Shown here: piece by piece, positions 29,497 through 38,454 of the stretch
Layout of the letters: the number at the start of each line of letters is the position of its first letter
Position numbering within the stretch: the stretch's first letter is position 1
Source of the DNA: Nocardioides sp. AX2bis
GTDB taxonomy: Bacteria > Actinomycetota > Actinomycetes > Propionibacteriales > Nocardioidaceae
Reading direction: 5' to 3'
NCBI RefSeq assembly: GCF_902506435.1
Contig: NZ_LR733215.1
Location: forward strand, 2,519,509 to 2,583,508
Length of the DNA: 64,000 bases
Translations under genes and position numbers: made by a program
The notes under the pieces: model-generated
Databases searched by the model: none
The model's input: only the letters and a program-made list of their open reading frames with translations
What the model was told of the DNA's origin: nothing

Positions 29497-30322
29497 CCCC
29501 CGCTTCACCTTCTCCTTCACCGCCTACGACGACCTCCCCGACGGCGCCCGCTGGTCGACCTGGCTCGACGTCGACCCGCTCTGCCGCGGACCCGAGCCAC
29601 GCCCCGGCTGGGTGGTGACCTCCCAGGGCGCCGTCGACACCGAGCTCGGTGTCCTGAAGACCGGCAAGGAGGCCGACGTCCACCTCCTCGAGCGCGCCGA
29701 CCCCCACGACCCGGCGCAGTCGGTGGTGATGGCGGCCAAGCGCTACCGCAGCCCGGAGCACCGCAGCTTCCACCGCGCGGCCGGCTACACCGAGGGCCGC
29801 AGCGTGCGGCGCTCGCGCGACGAGCGGGCGCTCAAGCGGGGCAGCACCTGGGGCCGCCAGGTCGCCGCCGGCGAGTGGGCGACCGCCGAGTGGGACGCGC
29901 TCGTGCGCTGCCACCTGCTCGGGCTCCCGGTGCCCTACCCGGTCCAGGTGGACGGGACCGAGCTGCTGATGGAGTGGGTCGTCGTCGACGGCGAGGACGG
30001 CCCGGTCACGGCGCCGCGGCTCGCCCAGGCCCGTCCCTCCCCCGCCCTGCTGGCGTCGTACTTCGACCAGCTGCGCGAGGTCATGACGACCCTGGTGCAC
30101 AGCGGCCTGGTGCACGGCGACCTGTCGGCCTACAACCTGCTGGCCGCGGGCGATCGCCTGGTCGTGATCGACCTGCCGCAGGTGGTGGACCTCGTCGGCA
30201 ACCTGAACGGCGCGGACTACCTGATGCGCGACTGCACCAACGTCTGCACGTGGTTCCGGGCCCGCGGCCTCGAGGTGGACGAGCACGCGTTGTTCGGCGA
30301 CCTGATGGCCCACGCCTTCTAG
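29456..30322 (+). CDS. RIO1-family atypical kinase/ATPase
   Basis: 288 residues from an ATG. The N-terminal region (FTFSFTAYDDLPDGARWSTW) precedes an ATP-binding segment with GVLKTGKEADVHL and the lysine in MAAKRYRS. The catalytic loop LVHGDLSAYNLL and the metal-binding VVIDLPQVVD are diagnostic of RIO kinases. RIO1 proteins act in small-subunit maturation in eukaryotes and archaea. Bacterial members are common in actinobacteria and their targets are unknown. The start lies inside a small upstream frame with a better ribosome-binding site. Confidence 0.88.
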   Translation: MTHDHAAPAAPAADPRFTFSFTAYDDLPDGARWSTWLDVDPLCRGPEPRPGWVVTSQGAVDTELGVLKTGKEADVHLLERADPHDPAQSVVMAAKRYRSPEHRSFHRAAGYTEGRSVRRSRDERALKRGSTWGRQVAAGEWATAEWDALVRCHLLGLPVPYPVQVDGTELLMEWVVVDGEDGPVTAPRLAQARPSPALLASYFDQLREVMTTLVHSGLVHGDLSAYNLLAAGDRLVVIDLPQVVDLVGNLNGADYLMRDCTNVCTWFRARGLEVDEHALFGDLMAHAF

Positions 30323-30374
30323 CCGGTCGGACGGTGTTGGGCGGGCGTTCACCCGGGGGCGGTGGGATCCGCGC

Positions 30375-32060
30375 GTGACCCTCTCCTGTCCCCGGCCCCG
30401 TCCCGTGCTGCTCGCCGCGGCGGCCGTGCTCGCCCTGTCCACCGCCGCCCCGGCGCTCGCCGCCCCGGCCGACGACGGGGTGGCCCTGACCCCCCGCGGC
30501 ACCCACGTGACCGGCCAGTTCGACGAGTCGGCCGCCGAGATCGTCGAGCACGACCCCCGCACGCAGCGGTACTTCGTCGTCAACGCCCTCTCCGGCGCCG
30601 TCGACGTGCTCGACGCCCGTGACCCCGACCGGCCCACCCGGGTCGGCGGGGTCACCGTCGCGGGTCTCGCGTCGGCGGACGGCTCCACGATCGACGCCGA
30701 CGCCCAGGTCAACTCGGTCGCGGTGCAGGACGGGCTGCTGGCCGCGGCGGTCGAGGCCGGCGACAAGGTCTCGCCGGGCTGGGTCGCGTTCTTCCGCACC
30801 CGCGGCGACGTCGCCTTCCTGGGCGCGGTCCGCACGGGCGTGCAGCCCGACAACCTCACCTTCACCCCCGACGGCGCGCAGGTCGTCACGGCCAACGAGG
30901 CCGAGCCGGCCGACGACTTCTCGGTTGACCCGGCCGGTTCGGTGGGCGTGGTCGACGTCGAGCGGGCCCTCGCCGGCAGGCAGGGTGCCTCGCGCCTGGC
31001 CGGCTTCCGCGCCTTCGGGGGCGACGCCCTGCCCGACCGTGTCCGGGTCTACGGCCCCGACGTCGCGGTGCCGGAGGGCCAGCGGCCGGCCGGCCGCGTC
31101 GCCCGCAACCTCGAGCCGGAGTACGTCACCGTCGATGCCTCCTCCCGCACCGCCTACCTGACCGTGCAGGAGGCGAACACCGTGGCCGCCGTCGACCTGC
31201 GCCGGGCGCGGGTGCGCGAGCTGATGCCCCTGGGCACCAAGGACTGGACCGCCTCGGGGGCAGGCCTCGACGCCAGCGACCGCGACGGCGCCGTCAACCA
31301 GCAGCCGTGGGACGTCAGCGGGCTCTACCTGCCCGACTCGATCGCGTCGTACGAGGTGCGGGGCACGACCTACCTGGTCACCGCCAACGAGGGCGACGCC
31401 CGCGAGTGGGGCGACTACGTCGACTCCGAGCGCCTCGCCGACAGCCGCTACCCGCTGTGCGCCGACGCCTTCCCCGACGCCGAGGAGCTGCTCGCCGACG
31501 AGGCGCTCGGCCGCCTGAACGTCTCCGAGGAGGACGGCATCCGTGGCGAGGGCGAGGCCGCCTGCCGCGAGGAGGTGGTCACCCTCGGTGGCCGGTCCTT
31601 CAGCATCTGGACGACCGACGGCGAGCAGGTCTACGACTCGGGCAGCCGGTTCGAGTCCCTCCTGGCCGGCGGCGCCGGGGGCGTCGACCCCGCGGTGGCC
31701 TTCAACGCCACCAACGACGACAACGACTCGTTCGACAACCGCAGCGACGACAAGGGCCCCGAGCCCGAGGGCGTCACGCTCGGCAAGGTCGGCGGCCGGA
31801 CGTACGCCTTCGTCGGTCTCGAGCGGGTCGGCGGCGTGATGACCTTCGACGTCACCACGCCGCGTCGCGCCCGGTTCGTGGACTACGTCAACGCCCGCGA
31901 CTTCTCCGCGGCTGCTGAGACGCCCGAGGCCGGCGACCTCGGTCCCGAGGGCCTGGCCTTCGTCTCCCGCAAGGACAGCCCCGTACGCCGGCCGCTGCTC
32001 GCGGTCGGCAACGAGGTCTCCGGCACCACGACGGTGTTCTCGGTGGGCCGCGGCCGCTGA
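30375..32060 (+). CDS. Secreted choice-of-anchor I family-like protein
   Basis: 561 residues from a GTG, with a signal peptide (RPVLLAAAAVLALSTAAPALA). The mature protein is a beta-propeller-like chain of repeats: AEIVEHDPRTQRYFVVNALSG, LTFTPDGAQVVTANEAEP, LVTANEGDAREWGDY and GVTLGKVGGRTYAFVGLERV. This matches secreted proteins annotated choice-of-anchor I, which resemble regions of bacterial alkaline phosphatase/esterase-like proteins. No C-terminal membrane anchor or sortase signal is visible here, so it is probably released. Enzymatic function is not established. Confidence 0.78.
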   Translation: MTLSCPRPRPVLLAAAAVLALSTAAPALAAPADDGVALTPRGTHVTGQFDESAAEIVEHDPRTQRYFVVNALSGAVDVLDARDPDRPTRVGGVTVAGLASADGSTIDADAQVNSVAVQDGLLAAAVEAGDKVSPGWVAFFRTRGDVAFLGAVRTGVQPDNLTFTPDGAQVVTANEAEPADDFSVDPAGSVGVVDVERALAGRQGASRLAGFRAFGGDALPDRVRVYGPDVAVPEGQRPAGRVARNLEPEYVTVDASSRTAYLTVQEANTVAAVDLRRARVRELMPLGTKDWTASGAGLDASDRDGAVNQQPWDVSGLYLPDSIASYEVRGTTYLVTANEGDAREWGDYVDSERLADSRYPLCADAFPDAEELLADEALGRLNVSEEDGIRGEGEAACREEVVTLGGRSFSIWTTDGEQVYDSGSRFESLLAGGAGGVDPAVAFNATNDDNDSFDNRSDDKGPEPEGVTLGKVGGRTYAFVGLERVGGVMTFDVTTPRRARFVDYVNARDFSAAAETPEAGDLGPEGLAFVSRKDSPVRRPLLAVGNEVSGTTTVFSVGRGR

Positions 32061-32064
32061 CCGG

Positions 32065-32117
32065 TCCGGGGCCGAGTGGTCCCGGGCCGAGTGGTCCGGG
32101 GCCGAGCGGACCGGGGC
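32065..32117. repeat. 15-bp tandem repeat between convergent genes
   Basis: Three units of about TCCGGGGCCGAGTGG at 32065, 32080 and 32095, plus a partial fourth, between the stops of two converging genes (32060 and 32120). The units differ at one or two positions. It may stem from slippage and can form GC-rich hairpins. Confidence 0.75.
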
Positions 32118-32119
32118 GT

Positions 32120-33334
32120 CTAGGGAGTCATCTCCTGGACGCCCCACGGGGCGCCGTACTCGGTGAGCAGGTCCAGGAACGGCACCGCGTCGAAGGCCTC
32201 GGGGCCGAGCACGCCGGCGCCGCTCCAGGTGCCGCGCGCGAGCAGCTCGAGGGCGACCACGGGGTTGACCGCGGTCTGCCACACCACGCACTGGTGGCCG
32301 TACTCGCGCATCGTCCACTCGTTGTCGACCACGTGGTAGAGGTAGGTCGAGCGGGGCTCGCCGTCCTTGCCGGTGCCGGTGACCCAGAGGCCGGCGCAGG
32401 TCTTGCCGGTCATCAGCGGGCCGATGGTGGCGGGGTCGGGCAGGCAGGCGGCGACCACGTCGCGCGGGGAGACCTCGACGCCCTTGACCCGGACCTTCTC
32501 GGTCGAGTCCAGGCCGAGGGTGTGCAGGGTGCGCAGGATGGTGATCATCTCCTCCCCCAGGCCGTACTTGAAGGTCGCGCGACGGCAGTCGACCCAGCGC
32601 GGCATGAGGAGCACCTCCTCGTGCTCGACGTTGACGCACTCGACCGGCCCGATGCCCTCGGGGAAGTCGAAGACCTCGGGCTCGCTGAACGGCGCGGTCG
32701 TGTGCCAGGCGCCGTCCTGCCACACCACCGGCGGGTTCAGGCACTCCTCGATGGTCGTCCACATCGAGAACGACGGCGCGAACACCTCCGCCCCGCTCTC
32801 GTCCCGCACCACGAGGTTGGCGCCGTCGCGGGTGCCGAGCTCGTCGATCTCGGAGAACAGGTGGTCCGCGGCGTAGCGGGCGAAGACGTCGGAGAGGCCG
32901 GGCTCGACCCCGATCCCGACCAGCGCGAGCCGGCCCGCGTCCTCCCACGCGCCCGCCCGGGCGAACTGCTCGTCGCCGAGCTTGACCCCGGGGGTCTCGT
33001 ACGGCGTCTCGGGGTGCGGGCGCGAGAGCGACATCGCCATGTCGAGGTAGTCGGCGCCGGCAGCCAGCGCGCCCTCGAAGAGCGGCATGTCGAAGACGGG
33101 GTCGACGGCGTTCATCAGGTGCGTGACGCCGTGCTCGCGGCACAGCGCCGTCACGGCGTCGGCGTCCGAGGCGTCGAGCTGCGCGGCGGTGAACCGCGCG
33201 TCGACCGCCGCGGCGCGCTCGGCGCGGGCGAGGTCGTAGTCGGCGACCACGATGGTCTCGAAGAAGTCGCGGCGCGCGGCGATGGCCGCGAACGCCCCGC
33301 CGACGCCCCCGGCGCCGGCCAGCAGGATCCTCAT
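32120..33334 (-). CDS. Saccharopine dehydrogenase-family oxidoreductase
   Basis: 404 residues from an ATG with an AGGAAGACGG site. The N-terminal NAD(P)-binding motif is LLAGAGGVGGAFA, followed by the family's THLMNAVDPVFDMPLFEGAL segment and a catalytic-domain region with GIGVEPGLSDVFARYAAD. It starts 13 bases after the gamma-aminobutyraldehyde dehydrogenase gene, so both are one operon. Relatives include lysine-catabolic saccharopine dehydrogenase and the carboxy(nor)spermidine dehydrogenases of polyamine synthesis. The neighbourhood favours an amine or lysine role, but the substrate is open. Confidence 0.85.
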   Translation of the reverse strand: MRILLAGAGGVGGAFAAIAARRDFFETIVVADYDLARAERAAAVDARFTAAQLDASDADAVTALCREHGVTHLMNAVDPVFDMPLFEGALAAGADYLDMAMSLSRPHPETPYETPGVKLGDEQFARAGAWEDAGRLALVGIGVEPGLSDVFARYAADHLFSEIDELGTRDGANLVVRDESGAEVFAPSFSMWTTIEECLNPPVVWQDGAWHTTAPFSEPEVFDFPEGIGPVECVNVEHEEVLLMPRWVDCRRATFKYGLGEEMITILRTLHTLGLDSTEKVRVKGVEVSPRDVVAACLPDPATIGPLMTGKTCAGLWVTGTGKDGEPRSTYLYHVVDNEWTMREYGHQCVVWQTAVNPVVALELLARGTWSGAGVLGPEAFDAVPFLDLLTEYGAPWGVQEMTP

Positions 33335-33347
33335 GCGTCCGTCTTCC

Positions 33348-34781
33348 TCACTCGCCGATGTAGGACATGACGTGCTTGAGGCGCGTGTAGTCCTCGAGGC
33401 CGTACATGGACAGGTCCTTGCCGTAGCCGGAGTGCTTGAAACCGCCGTGCGGCATCTCGGCCACGATCGGGATGTGGGTGTTGATCCACACCGCACCGAA
33501 GTCGAGCCGCTTGGCCATCCGCATGGCGCGGCCGTGGTCGCGGGTCCAGACCGAGGAGGCCAGGCCGTACTTCACGCCGTTGGCCCAGCGCAGCGCCTCG
33601 CCCTCGTCGGAGAACCGCTGGACGGTGATGACGGGGCCGAAGATCTCGTCCTGCACCTGCTCGTCGTCCTGGCGCAGCCCGGAGAGCACCGTGGGCTCGT
33701 AGAAGTAGCCACGGTCGCCCTGCCGGCTGCCGCCGGCACGCACCTCGGCGTGGTCGGGCAGCCGGTCGACCATGCCCGAGACGCGGTCGAGCTGGTCGGC
33801 GTTGTTGAGCGGTCCGTAGAGGACGTCCTCGTCGTCGGGCATGCCGGTACGGGTGCCTCGCGCCTGCTCGGCCAGGGCCGCCACGAAGTCGTCGTGGACG
33901 CCGGGCCCGGCCAGCACCCGGGTGGCGGCGGTGCAGTCCTGGCCGGCGTTGAAGTAGCCCGCGGCGGCGATGCCCTCGGCGGCGGCCTCGACGTCGGCGT
34001 CGTCGAAGACGATCACCGGCGCCTTGCCACCGAGCTCGAGGTGGACGCGCTTGAGCTGGTCGGCCGCGGAGTGGGCCACCTGCATGCCGGCGCGGACCGA
34101 GCCGGTGATCGCGACCAGCTGCGGCGTCGGGTGCTCGACCAGGGTGCGCCCGGTCTCGCGGTCACCGGTGACGACGTTGAACACCCCCGGCGGCAGGAAC
34201 TCCTGGCACAGCTCGGCGAACAGCGTGGTCGAGGCCGGCGTGGTGTCGCTCGGCTTCAGCACGATCGTGTTGCCGGCGGCGAGCGCCGGCGCGATCTTCC
34301 AGACCATCATCATCAGCGGGTAGTTCCACGGCGTCACCTGGCCGACGACGCCGATCGGCTCGCGGCGCACGAACGAGGTGTGGTCGGCGAGGTACTCCCC
34401 GCCCGACTTCCCCTCGAGCACCCGGGCCGCGCCGGCGAAGAAGCGCAGCTGGTCGATCGCCGGCGGCAGCTCCTCGGTGGTGGTGAAGCCCAGCGGCTTG
34501 CCGGTGTCGCGGCTCTCCACCCGCACGAACTCGTCCGCGCGGCGCTCCAGGGCGTCGGCGATGCGCAGCATCGCCAGCTGCCGCTCGGCCGGGGTCGTGT
34601 CGCCCCAGGTCTCGAAGGCCGTCTCGGCGGCGCGGAAGGCACGGTCCACGTCCTCCGCGCCGGAACGCGGCGCGGTGGCGTACACCTCGCCGGTGGTGGG
34701 GTCGAGGACGTCGGAGGTCTCGCCCGAGGCGGCCTCGACGAGCTCGCCCCCGACGACGTTGCGGAAGGTCTGGTTCGCCAT
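33348..34781 (-). CDS. Gamma-aminobutyraldehyde dehydrogenase-like aldehyde dehydrogenase
   Basis: 477 residues. It oxidises an aldehyde, probably 4-aminobutanal to GABA, with NAD+. The catalytic residues are Glu249 (HLELGGKAP) and Cys283 ([11 protein letters not shown]). The Rossmann region has [21 protein letters not shown] and ITGSVRAG. The FNAGQDCTA active site and C-terminal [25 protein letters not shown] region are typical of the PatD/PuuC-like group. The control region upstream holds a motif shared with the polyamine transporter and aminotransferase promoters. The saccharopine-dehydrogenase-like gene follows in the same operon. Confidence 0.88.
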   Translation of the reverse strand: MANQTFRNVVGGELVEAASGETSDVLDPTTGEVYATAPRSGAEDVDRAFRAAETAFETWGDTTPAERQLAMLRIADALERRADEFVRVESRDTGKPLGFTTTEELPPAIDQLRFFAGAARVLEGKSGGEYLADHTSFVRREPIGVVGQVTPWNYPLMMMVWKIAPALAAGNTIVLKPSDTTPASTTLFAELCQEFLPPGVFNVVTGDRETGRTLVEHPTPQLVAITGSVRAGMQVAHSAADQLKRVHLELGGKAPVIVFDDADVEAAAEGIAAAGYFNAGQDCTAATRVLAGPGVHDDFVAALAEQARGTRTGMPDDEDVLYGPLNNADQLDRVSGMVDRLPDHAEVRAGGSRQGDRGYFYEPTVLSGLRQDDEQVQDEIFGPVITVQRFSDEGEALRWANGVKYGLASSVWTRDHGRAMRMAKRLDFGAVWINTHIPIVAEMPHGGFKHSGYGKDLSMYGLEDYTRLKHVMSYIGE

Positions 34782-34805
34782 GCTCCGACCCTAGGGCACT
34801 TCCCC

Positions 34806-34850
34806 ACGGATTCGGTAGGGCGAAACGTGGTCGTCAACCGATTCCGTCGT
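34806..34850. promoter_or_regulatory. Putative polyamine-regulon operator upstream of the aldehyde dehydrogenase gene
   Basis: ACGGATTCGGT at 34806-34816 and ACCGATTCCGT at 34837-34847 form an 11-bp inverted repeat with one mismatch, 25-66 bases upstream of the start. CAACCGATTCCGTCGT (34835-34850) and a nearby CGAAACGTG resemble the region in front of the polyamine transporter operon (50345-50374), in the same relative order. Confidence 0.5.
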
Positions 34851-34886
34851 CATGCGGCGTGCGGCCGTGAGTATCGACCCGCGCCC

Positions 34887-35372
34887 TCAGGTCGGCAGGA
34901 GGGCCTGCAGCTCCACCAGCCGGGCCCGGGGGTCGGACCACCGCACCAGCCCGAACACGTCCGTCAGCCGGTCCAGCGCCGCCTGCTCGGAGCTGCTCAG
35001 CTCCTCGTCGGCGTCCGGACCGTCCGCCAGCTCCTCGGCCGTCTCGTCCCGGTCGTAGGCGAGACCGCCGACCTGGGCGCCGTTGCCGTGGAGCAGCAGC
35101 CCGAGGAACTCCCGCAGGTCCGCCCCCACGACCACGTACGGATCGTCCGAGAGCGGCGTGTACAGCAGGACGGCTCCGTTCGGGAGGAGGCAGAACTCGT
35201 GCTCGCTGCCGTCACGGGCGAACGGTTCCCCGACGCGTGGTGCGGCATCGACCCAGGGGGCGAAGTCGTCCGCGTCCGCGACCAGCACGCAGTACTCGTC
35301 CAGCCCCTCCTCGACCACGGGGTCGGAGCGGAGGAGCGCCTTGAGCGCCCCGAGGTCGGCCTGGCTGCTCAT
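34887..35372 (-). CDS. Hypothetical protein, possibly SUKH-like
   Basis: 161 residues from an ATG. No signal peptide or membrane segment. The middle part (EFCLLPNGAVLLYTPLSDDPYVVVGADLREFLGLLL) vaguely recalls SMI1/KNR4 (SUKH) domains, which often end in a similar FLGLLL helix, but this is weak. The C-terminal third is acidic (DGPDADEELSSSEQAALDRL) and helical. It is a single gene between the aldehyde dehydrogenase control region and the divergent NCS1 permease. Function unknown. Confidence 0.6.
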   Translation of the reverse strand: MSSQADLGALKALLRSDPVVEEGLDEYCVLVADADDFAPWVDAAPRVGEPFARDGSEHEFCLLPNGAVLLYTPLSDDPYVVVGADLREFLGLLLHGNGAQVGGLAYDRDETAEELADGPDADEELSSSEQAALDRLTDVFGLVRWSDPRARLVELQALLPT

Positions 35373-35432
35373 GCCCCGGACCCTACCGACGGCCCCTCCC
35401 CGGTGCGGTCCGGCGGACCGTAGGGTCGACGC

Positions 35433-36875
35433 ATGACCGAGCAGGCCCCCGCGGGGCCCCAGGGACGCGTCGAGACCAACGGCATCAACGTGATCGCGGA
35501 GGGCGAGCGCAAGGGCCGCCCCCACGACCTGTTCTGGCCCTGGACGGCCGCGTCGATCTCCGTGTTCGGGATCAGCTACGGCGCGTTCGCGCTGTCGTAC
35601 GGGATCAGCCTCGGCCAGGCCGTGGTCGCCTCGGTGGTCGGGATCGTGGGCGCCGGGCTGCTGGCGGGCCTGGTCGCCACGGCCGGCAAGCGGGGCTCCG
35701 CGCCCACGCTGGTGCTCTCGCGCGCGGCGTTCGGCGTCGAGGGCAACCGGGTGCCCTCCGCGGTGTCGTGGCTGCTGACCGTGGGCTGGGAGACCGTGCT
35801 GACCTCGCTGGCGGCCCTGGCCACGGCGACCGTCTTCCGCGAGCTCGGCTGGGGCGGCGGGGACGTCACGCTCGCGATCGCGCTGGCCGTCGTGGTCGTG
35901 CTGATCGTGGCCGGCGGCGTCATCGGCTTCGACCTGATCATGCGGGTGCAGACCTGGATCACCGGGATCGGCGTCGCCCTGACCGCGGTCTACCTGGTGC
36001 TGGTGCTCGACCGGATCGACCTCGGCGCGGCCACCGCACTGCCCTCCGGCACGACGGCCGGGGTGGTCGGTGCGATCGTCCTCGTCGCCACCGCCACGGG
36101 GCTCGGCTGGATCAACGCCGCCGCCGACTACTCCCGCTACCTGCCCCGGGGCGCGTCGACCTTCGGTGTCGCGGCCTGGACCACGGCCGGCCTGTCGGTG
36201 GCCAACCTGGTCCTGATCGGGCTGGGCCTGCTGCTCGCCGGCTCCGACCCCGCGCTGGGCGAGGCGATCGGTCTCGACCCGATCGGTGCGCTCGCGAGCC
36301 TGCTGCCGACGTGGTTCCTGGTCCCGTTCGTCGTCGTGGTCGTCCTCGGCCTCGTCGGCGGGGCGCTGCTGGACATCTACTCCTCGGGGCTGTCCCTGCT
36401 CGCCCTGGGCCTCCCGGTCTCACGACCGGTCGCCGCCGGGATCGACGGGCTGCTGATGGTGCTGGGCTCGGTCTACGTGCTGTTCTTCGGGGAGGACTTC
36501 TTCGGCCAGTTCCAGGGGTTCCTGATCACCCTCGGCGTCCCGATCTCCGCCTGGGCCGGGATCATGCTGGCCGACCTGCTGCTGCGTCGCGGCGACTACG
36601 ACGAGGCCGCGCTGAGCGACCGGAGCGGCCGCTACGGCGCCGTCCGCTGGCCGACCCTCGGCGTGATGGTGGTGGGCACCGCCGTCGGGTGGGGCCTGGT
36701 CACCAACACCTACGCCGGCTGGCTGTCCTGGCAGGGCTACCTGATGGGCCCGTTCGGCGGCAAGGAGGGCGAGTGGGCCTTCGCCGCGATCGGGGTGCCG
36801 GTCGCGCTCGCGATCGGGTTCGCCGGCTACCTGCTGCTGCAGCGCGGCGCGGTGGCCCGCACCGAGGGGCGCTGA
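35433..36875 (+). CDS. NCS1-family permease (cytosine/purine/hydantoin type)
   Basis: 480 residues from an ATG, about 12 membrane helices. The N-terminal cytoplasmic part NGINVIAEGERKGRPHDLFWPW and first helices are typical of the nucleobase:cation symporter-1 family, as are the conserved AAADYSRYLPRGAS segment and the LVGGALLDIYSSGLSLLALG helix. It should import a nucleobase, hydantoin or related compound with H+ or Na+. A cysteine hydrolase gene starts two bases after its stop, which suggests catabolism of the imported substrate. Confidence 0.88.
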   Translation: MTEQAPAGPQGRVETNGINVIAEGERKGRPHDLFWPWTAASISVFGISYGAFALSYGISLGQAVVASVVGIVGAGLLAGLVATAGKRGSAPTLVLSRAAFGVEGNRVPSAVSWLLTVGWETVLTSLAALATATVFRELGWGGGDVTLAIALAVVVVLIVAGGVIGFDLIMRVQTWITGIGVALTAVYLVLVLDRIDLGAATALPSGTTAGVVGAIVLVATATGLGWINAAADYSRYLPRGASTFGVAAWTTAGLSVANLVLIGLGLLLAGSDPALGEAIGLDPIGALASLLPTWFLVPFVVVVVLGLVGGALLDIYSSGLSLLALGLPVSRPVAAGIDGLLMVLGSVYVLFFGEDFFGQFQGFLITLGVPISAWAGIMLADLLLRRGDYDEAALSDRSGRYGAVRWPTLGVMVVGTAVGWGLVTNTYAGWLSWQGYLMGPFGGKEGEWAFAAIGVPVALAIGFAGYLLLQRGAVARTEGR

Positions 36876-36877
36876 CG

Positions 36878-37429
36878 GTGCCGGCAGGGCGTACCGGCCC
36901 GCGCGACGAGCCGTGGCTGGTCGTCATCGACCTCCAGCACGTCTTCGCCGACCAGGTCAGCCCGTGGTGCGTACCCGGCTTCGCCGAGGTCGTGGACCGG
37001 CTCCCCGGCCTCGTCGAGCAGCACCGCGGCCGGGTCGTGGCGACCCGGTTCGTCCCGCCGGTCGCACCGCAGGGCTCCTGGGCCGAGTACTACCGCACCT
37101 GGCCGTTCGCCCTCGACCCGGCGCACACCGGGCTGTGGGAGCTGGTGCCGGAGGTGACGGCGCTGCTGCCTGCGACCGTGCCGGTCGTCAGCCGACCGAC
37201 GATGGGCAAGTGGGGCGAGGAGCTGCTCGCGGCGACCGGGGGCTCCCGCCACCTCGTGCTGTGCGGCGTCGCCACGGACTGCTGCGTCCTCTCGACCGCG
37301 CTCGCCGCGGCCGACGCGGGCGCCTGGGTGCGGGTCGAGTCGTCGGCCTGCGCCGGCGGCACCACCGCGGACCACGAGCGCGCGCTCGCTGCGATGGCGC
37401 TCTACGCCCCTCAGGTCGAGGTGGTCTGA
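36878..37429 (+). CDS. Isochorismatase-family cysteine hydrolase
   Basis: 183 residues from a GTG two bases after the NCS1 permease. The catalytic triad is visible: Asp18 (VVIDLQHVFAD), Lys111 (TMGKWGEE) and Cys136 (GVATDCCVLST). The family hydrolyses amides such as ureidoacrylate, N-carbamoylsarcosine or nicotinamide. Linkage to a nucleobase/hydantoin-type permease suggests a pyrimidine or ureide breakdown step, which is inference. Its last 19 bases overlap a small gene on the other strand. Confidence 0.85.
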   Translation: MPAGRTGPRDEPWLVVIDLQHVFADQVSPWCVPGFAEVVDRLPGLVEQHRGRVVATRFVPPVAPQGSWAEYYRTWPFALDPAHTGLWELVPEVTALLPATVPVVSRPTMGKWGEELLAATGGSRHLVLCGVATDCCVLSTALAAADAGAWVRVESSACAGGTTADHERALAAMALYAPQVEVV

Positions 37430-37656
37430 GCAGCCGTCGTCGCGGCGATCCGGTCGCGGACGATGTGCTCGACCAGGAGCGGGACGTAGGTCTGGATGCG
37501 GGCGCCGGTGAACCCCGTCGACGCGTCCTCGACCCACCGCTCGACGGTGGCGATCCAGTCCGGGTCCCGGTCCGAACCATGGGTGGCCAGACGGGTCGCC
37601 ACAGCACGCAGGCGGTCGCCGTCGGTCGCGCGCGCGGGGTGGGAGAGGGTGCTCAC
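37411..37656 (-). CDS. Small helical protein (three-helix bundle type), hypothetical
   Basis: 81 residues from a GTG. It is mainly helical, with DWIATVERWVEDASTGFTGA and YVPLLVEHIVRDRI. The pattern resembles short actinobacterial proteins annotated as having a three-helix bundle dimerisation domain. Its 3' end overlaps the cysteine hydrolase gene by 19 bases. It is divergent from a lipoprotein gene. No function is known. Confidence 0.6.
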   Translation of the reverse strand: MSTLSHPARATDGDRLRAVATRLATHGSDRDPDWIATVERWVEDASTGFTGARIQTYVPLLVEHIVRDRIAATTAAQTTST

Positions 37657-37784
37657 ACCGTCACGCTCCGGGACCCCGGGCGTGCCGTCCAGGGCCGAAC
37701 GGCACCTGGTGCTCGTCCCGGCAGGATCGGAACCAGGACGGGCCCGTGGCCGTCCCACCGGCACCGACCCCCCGAGGAGGACCC

Positions 37785-38450
37785 GTGCGACACCGCTCGT
37801 CCCGCACCGCCGTCCCGGCCGCCCTGACGGCCCTGCTGCTCGCGACCATGTCCGCCTGCGGTGCCGACACCGGCGCCGACACCGGCGGCGACGCGCCCGA
37901 CCCCGGCGGCACCACGACCGACCTGGCCCGCACCGACCCGGCCGTCGACGAGCTCGCGGCGCAGGACGGCCGCCCCTGCCCCGCCCGGCTGCCCGGCCGG
38001 GACGACGACGCCTTCGGCGGCACCGACCCGGCGGCCTCCGCCCCGGACCTCGCAGCACCGGACCGCGCCTGGGTCTGCCGCTACCAGCTCGCGGACGGCG
38101 CGGAGGGCGCGGCCTGGACCCGGCAGACGCGCCCGCAGCAGGTCGCCGCCGACCGGCTGCCGGACCTCGCGGCCGCGTTGGCCGAGCTCGCGCCGGCGGA
38201 CGACGGTCGGCTGTGCACCGAGGAGCTCGGCCCGCGCTACCTGCTCGTGCTCGCCGCCGACGGCGACGCCGGCACGGACCTGACCGGTGTCGCGGTCGAC
38301 GGCTTCGGCTGCCGCGACGTGCGGCTGACCGACGACCCGTCCACGACTGCGCCGGGCGAGGCGTCGGCGCCCGGTGTCGTCCCGGGCGTGCTCACCGCGC
38401 CCGACGACCTGGTGGAGGTGCTCACGTCGGGCGGGCTCACCGGTCGTTGA
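37785..38450 (+). CDS. Lipoprotein of unknown function
   Basis: 221 residues from a GTG with a GAGGAGGA site. The signal sequence ends in a lipobox-like ATMSAC (residues ~21-26), then a Thr/Gly/Asp-rich linker (ADTGADTGGDAPDPGG). The exported part has four cysteines (GRPC, WVCRY, RLCTEE and FGCRD), probably two disulfides. No known domain is recognised. It converges with the amidohydrolase gene, whose stop lies four bases away. Confidence 0.72.
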   Translation: MRHRSSRTAVPAALTALLLATMSACGADTGADTGGDAPDPGGTTTDLARTDPAVDELAAQDGRPCPARLPGRDDDAFGGTDPAASAPDLAAPDRAWVCRYQLADGAEGAAWTRQTRPQQVAADRLPDLAAALAELAPADDGRLCTEELGPRYLLVLAADGDAGTDLTGVAVDGFGCRDVRLTDDPSTTAPGEASAPGVVPGVLTAPDDLVEVLTSGGLTGR

Positions 38451-38454
38451 CGGA

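Noticed and set aside
30081..33143. A 1020-codon open frame on the minus strand
   Set aside because: Antisense to the secreted protein gene and out of frame with the saccharopine-dehydrogenase-like gene. No recognisable domains.
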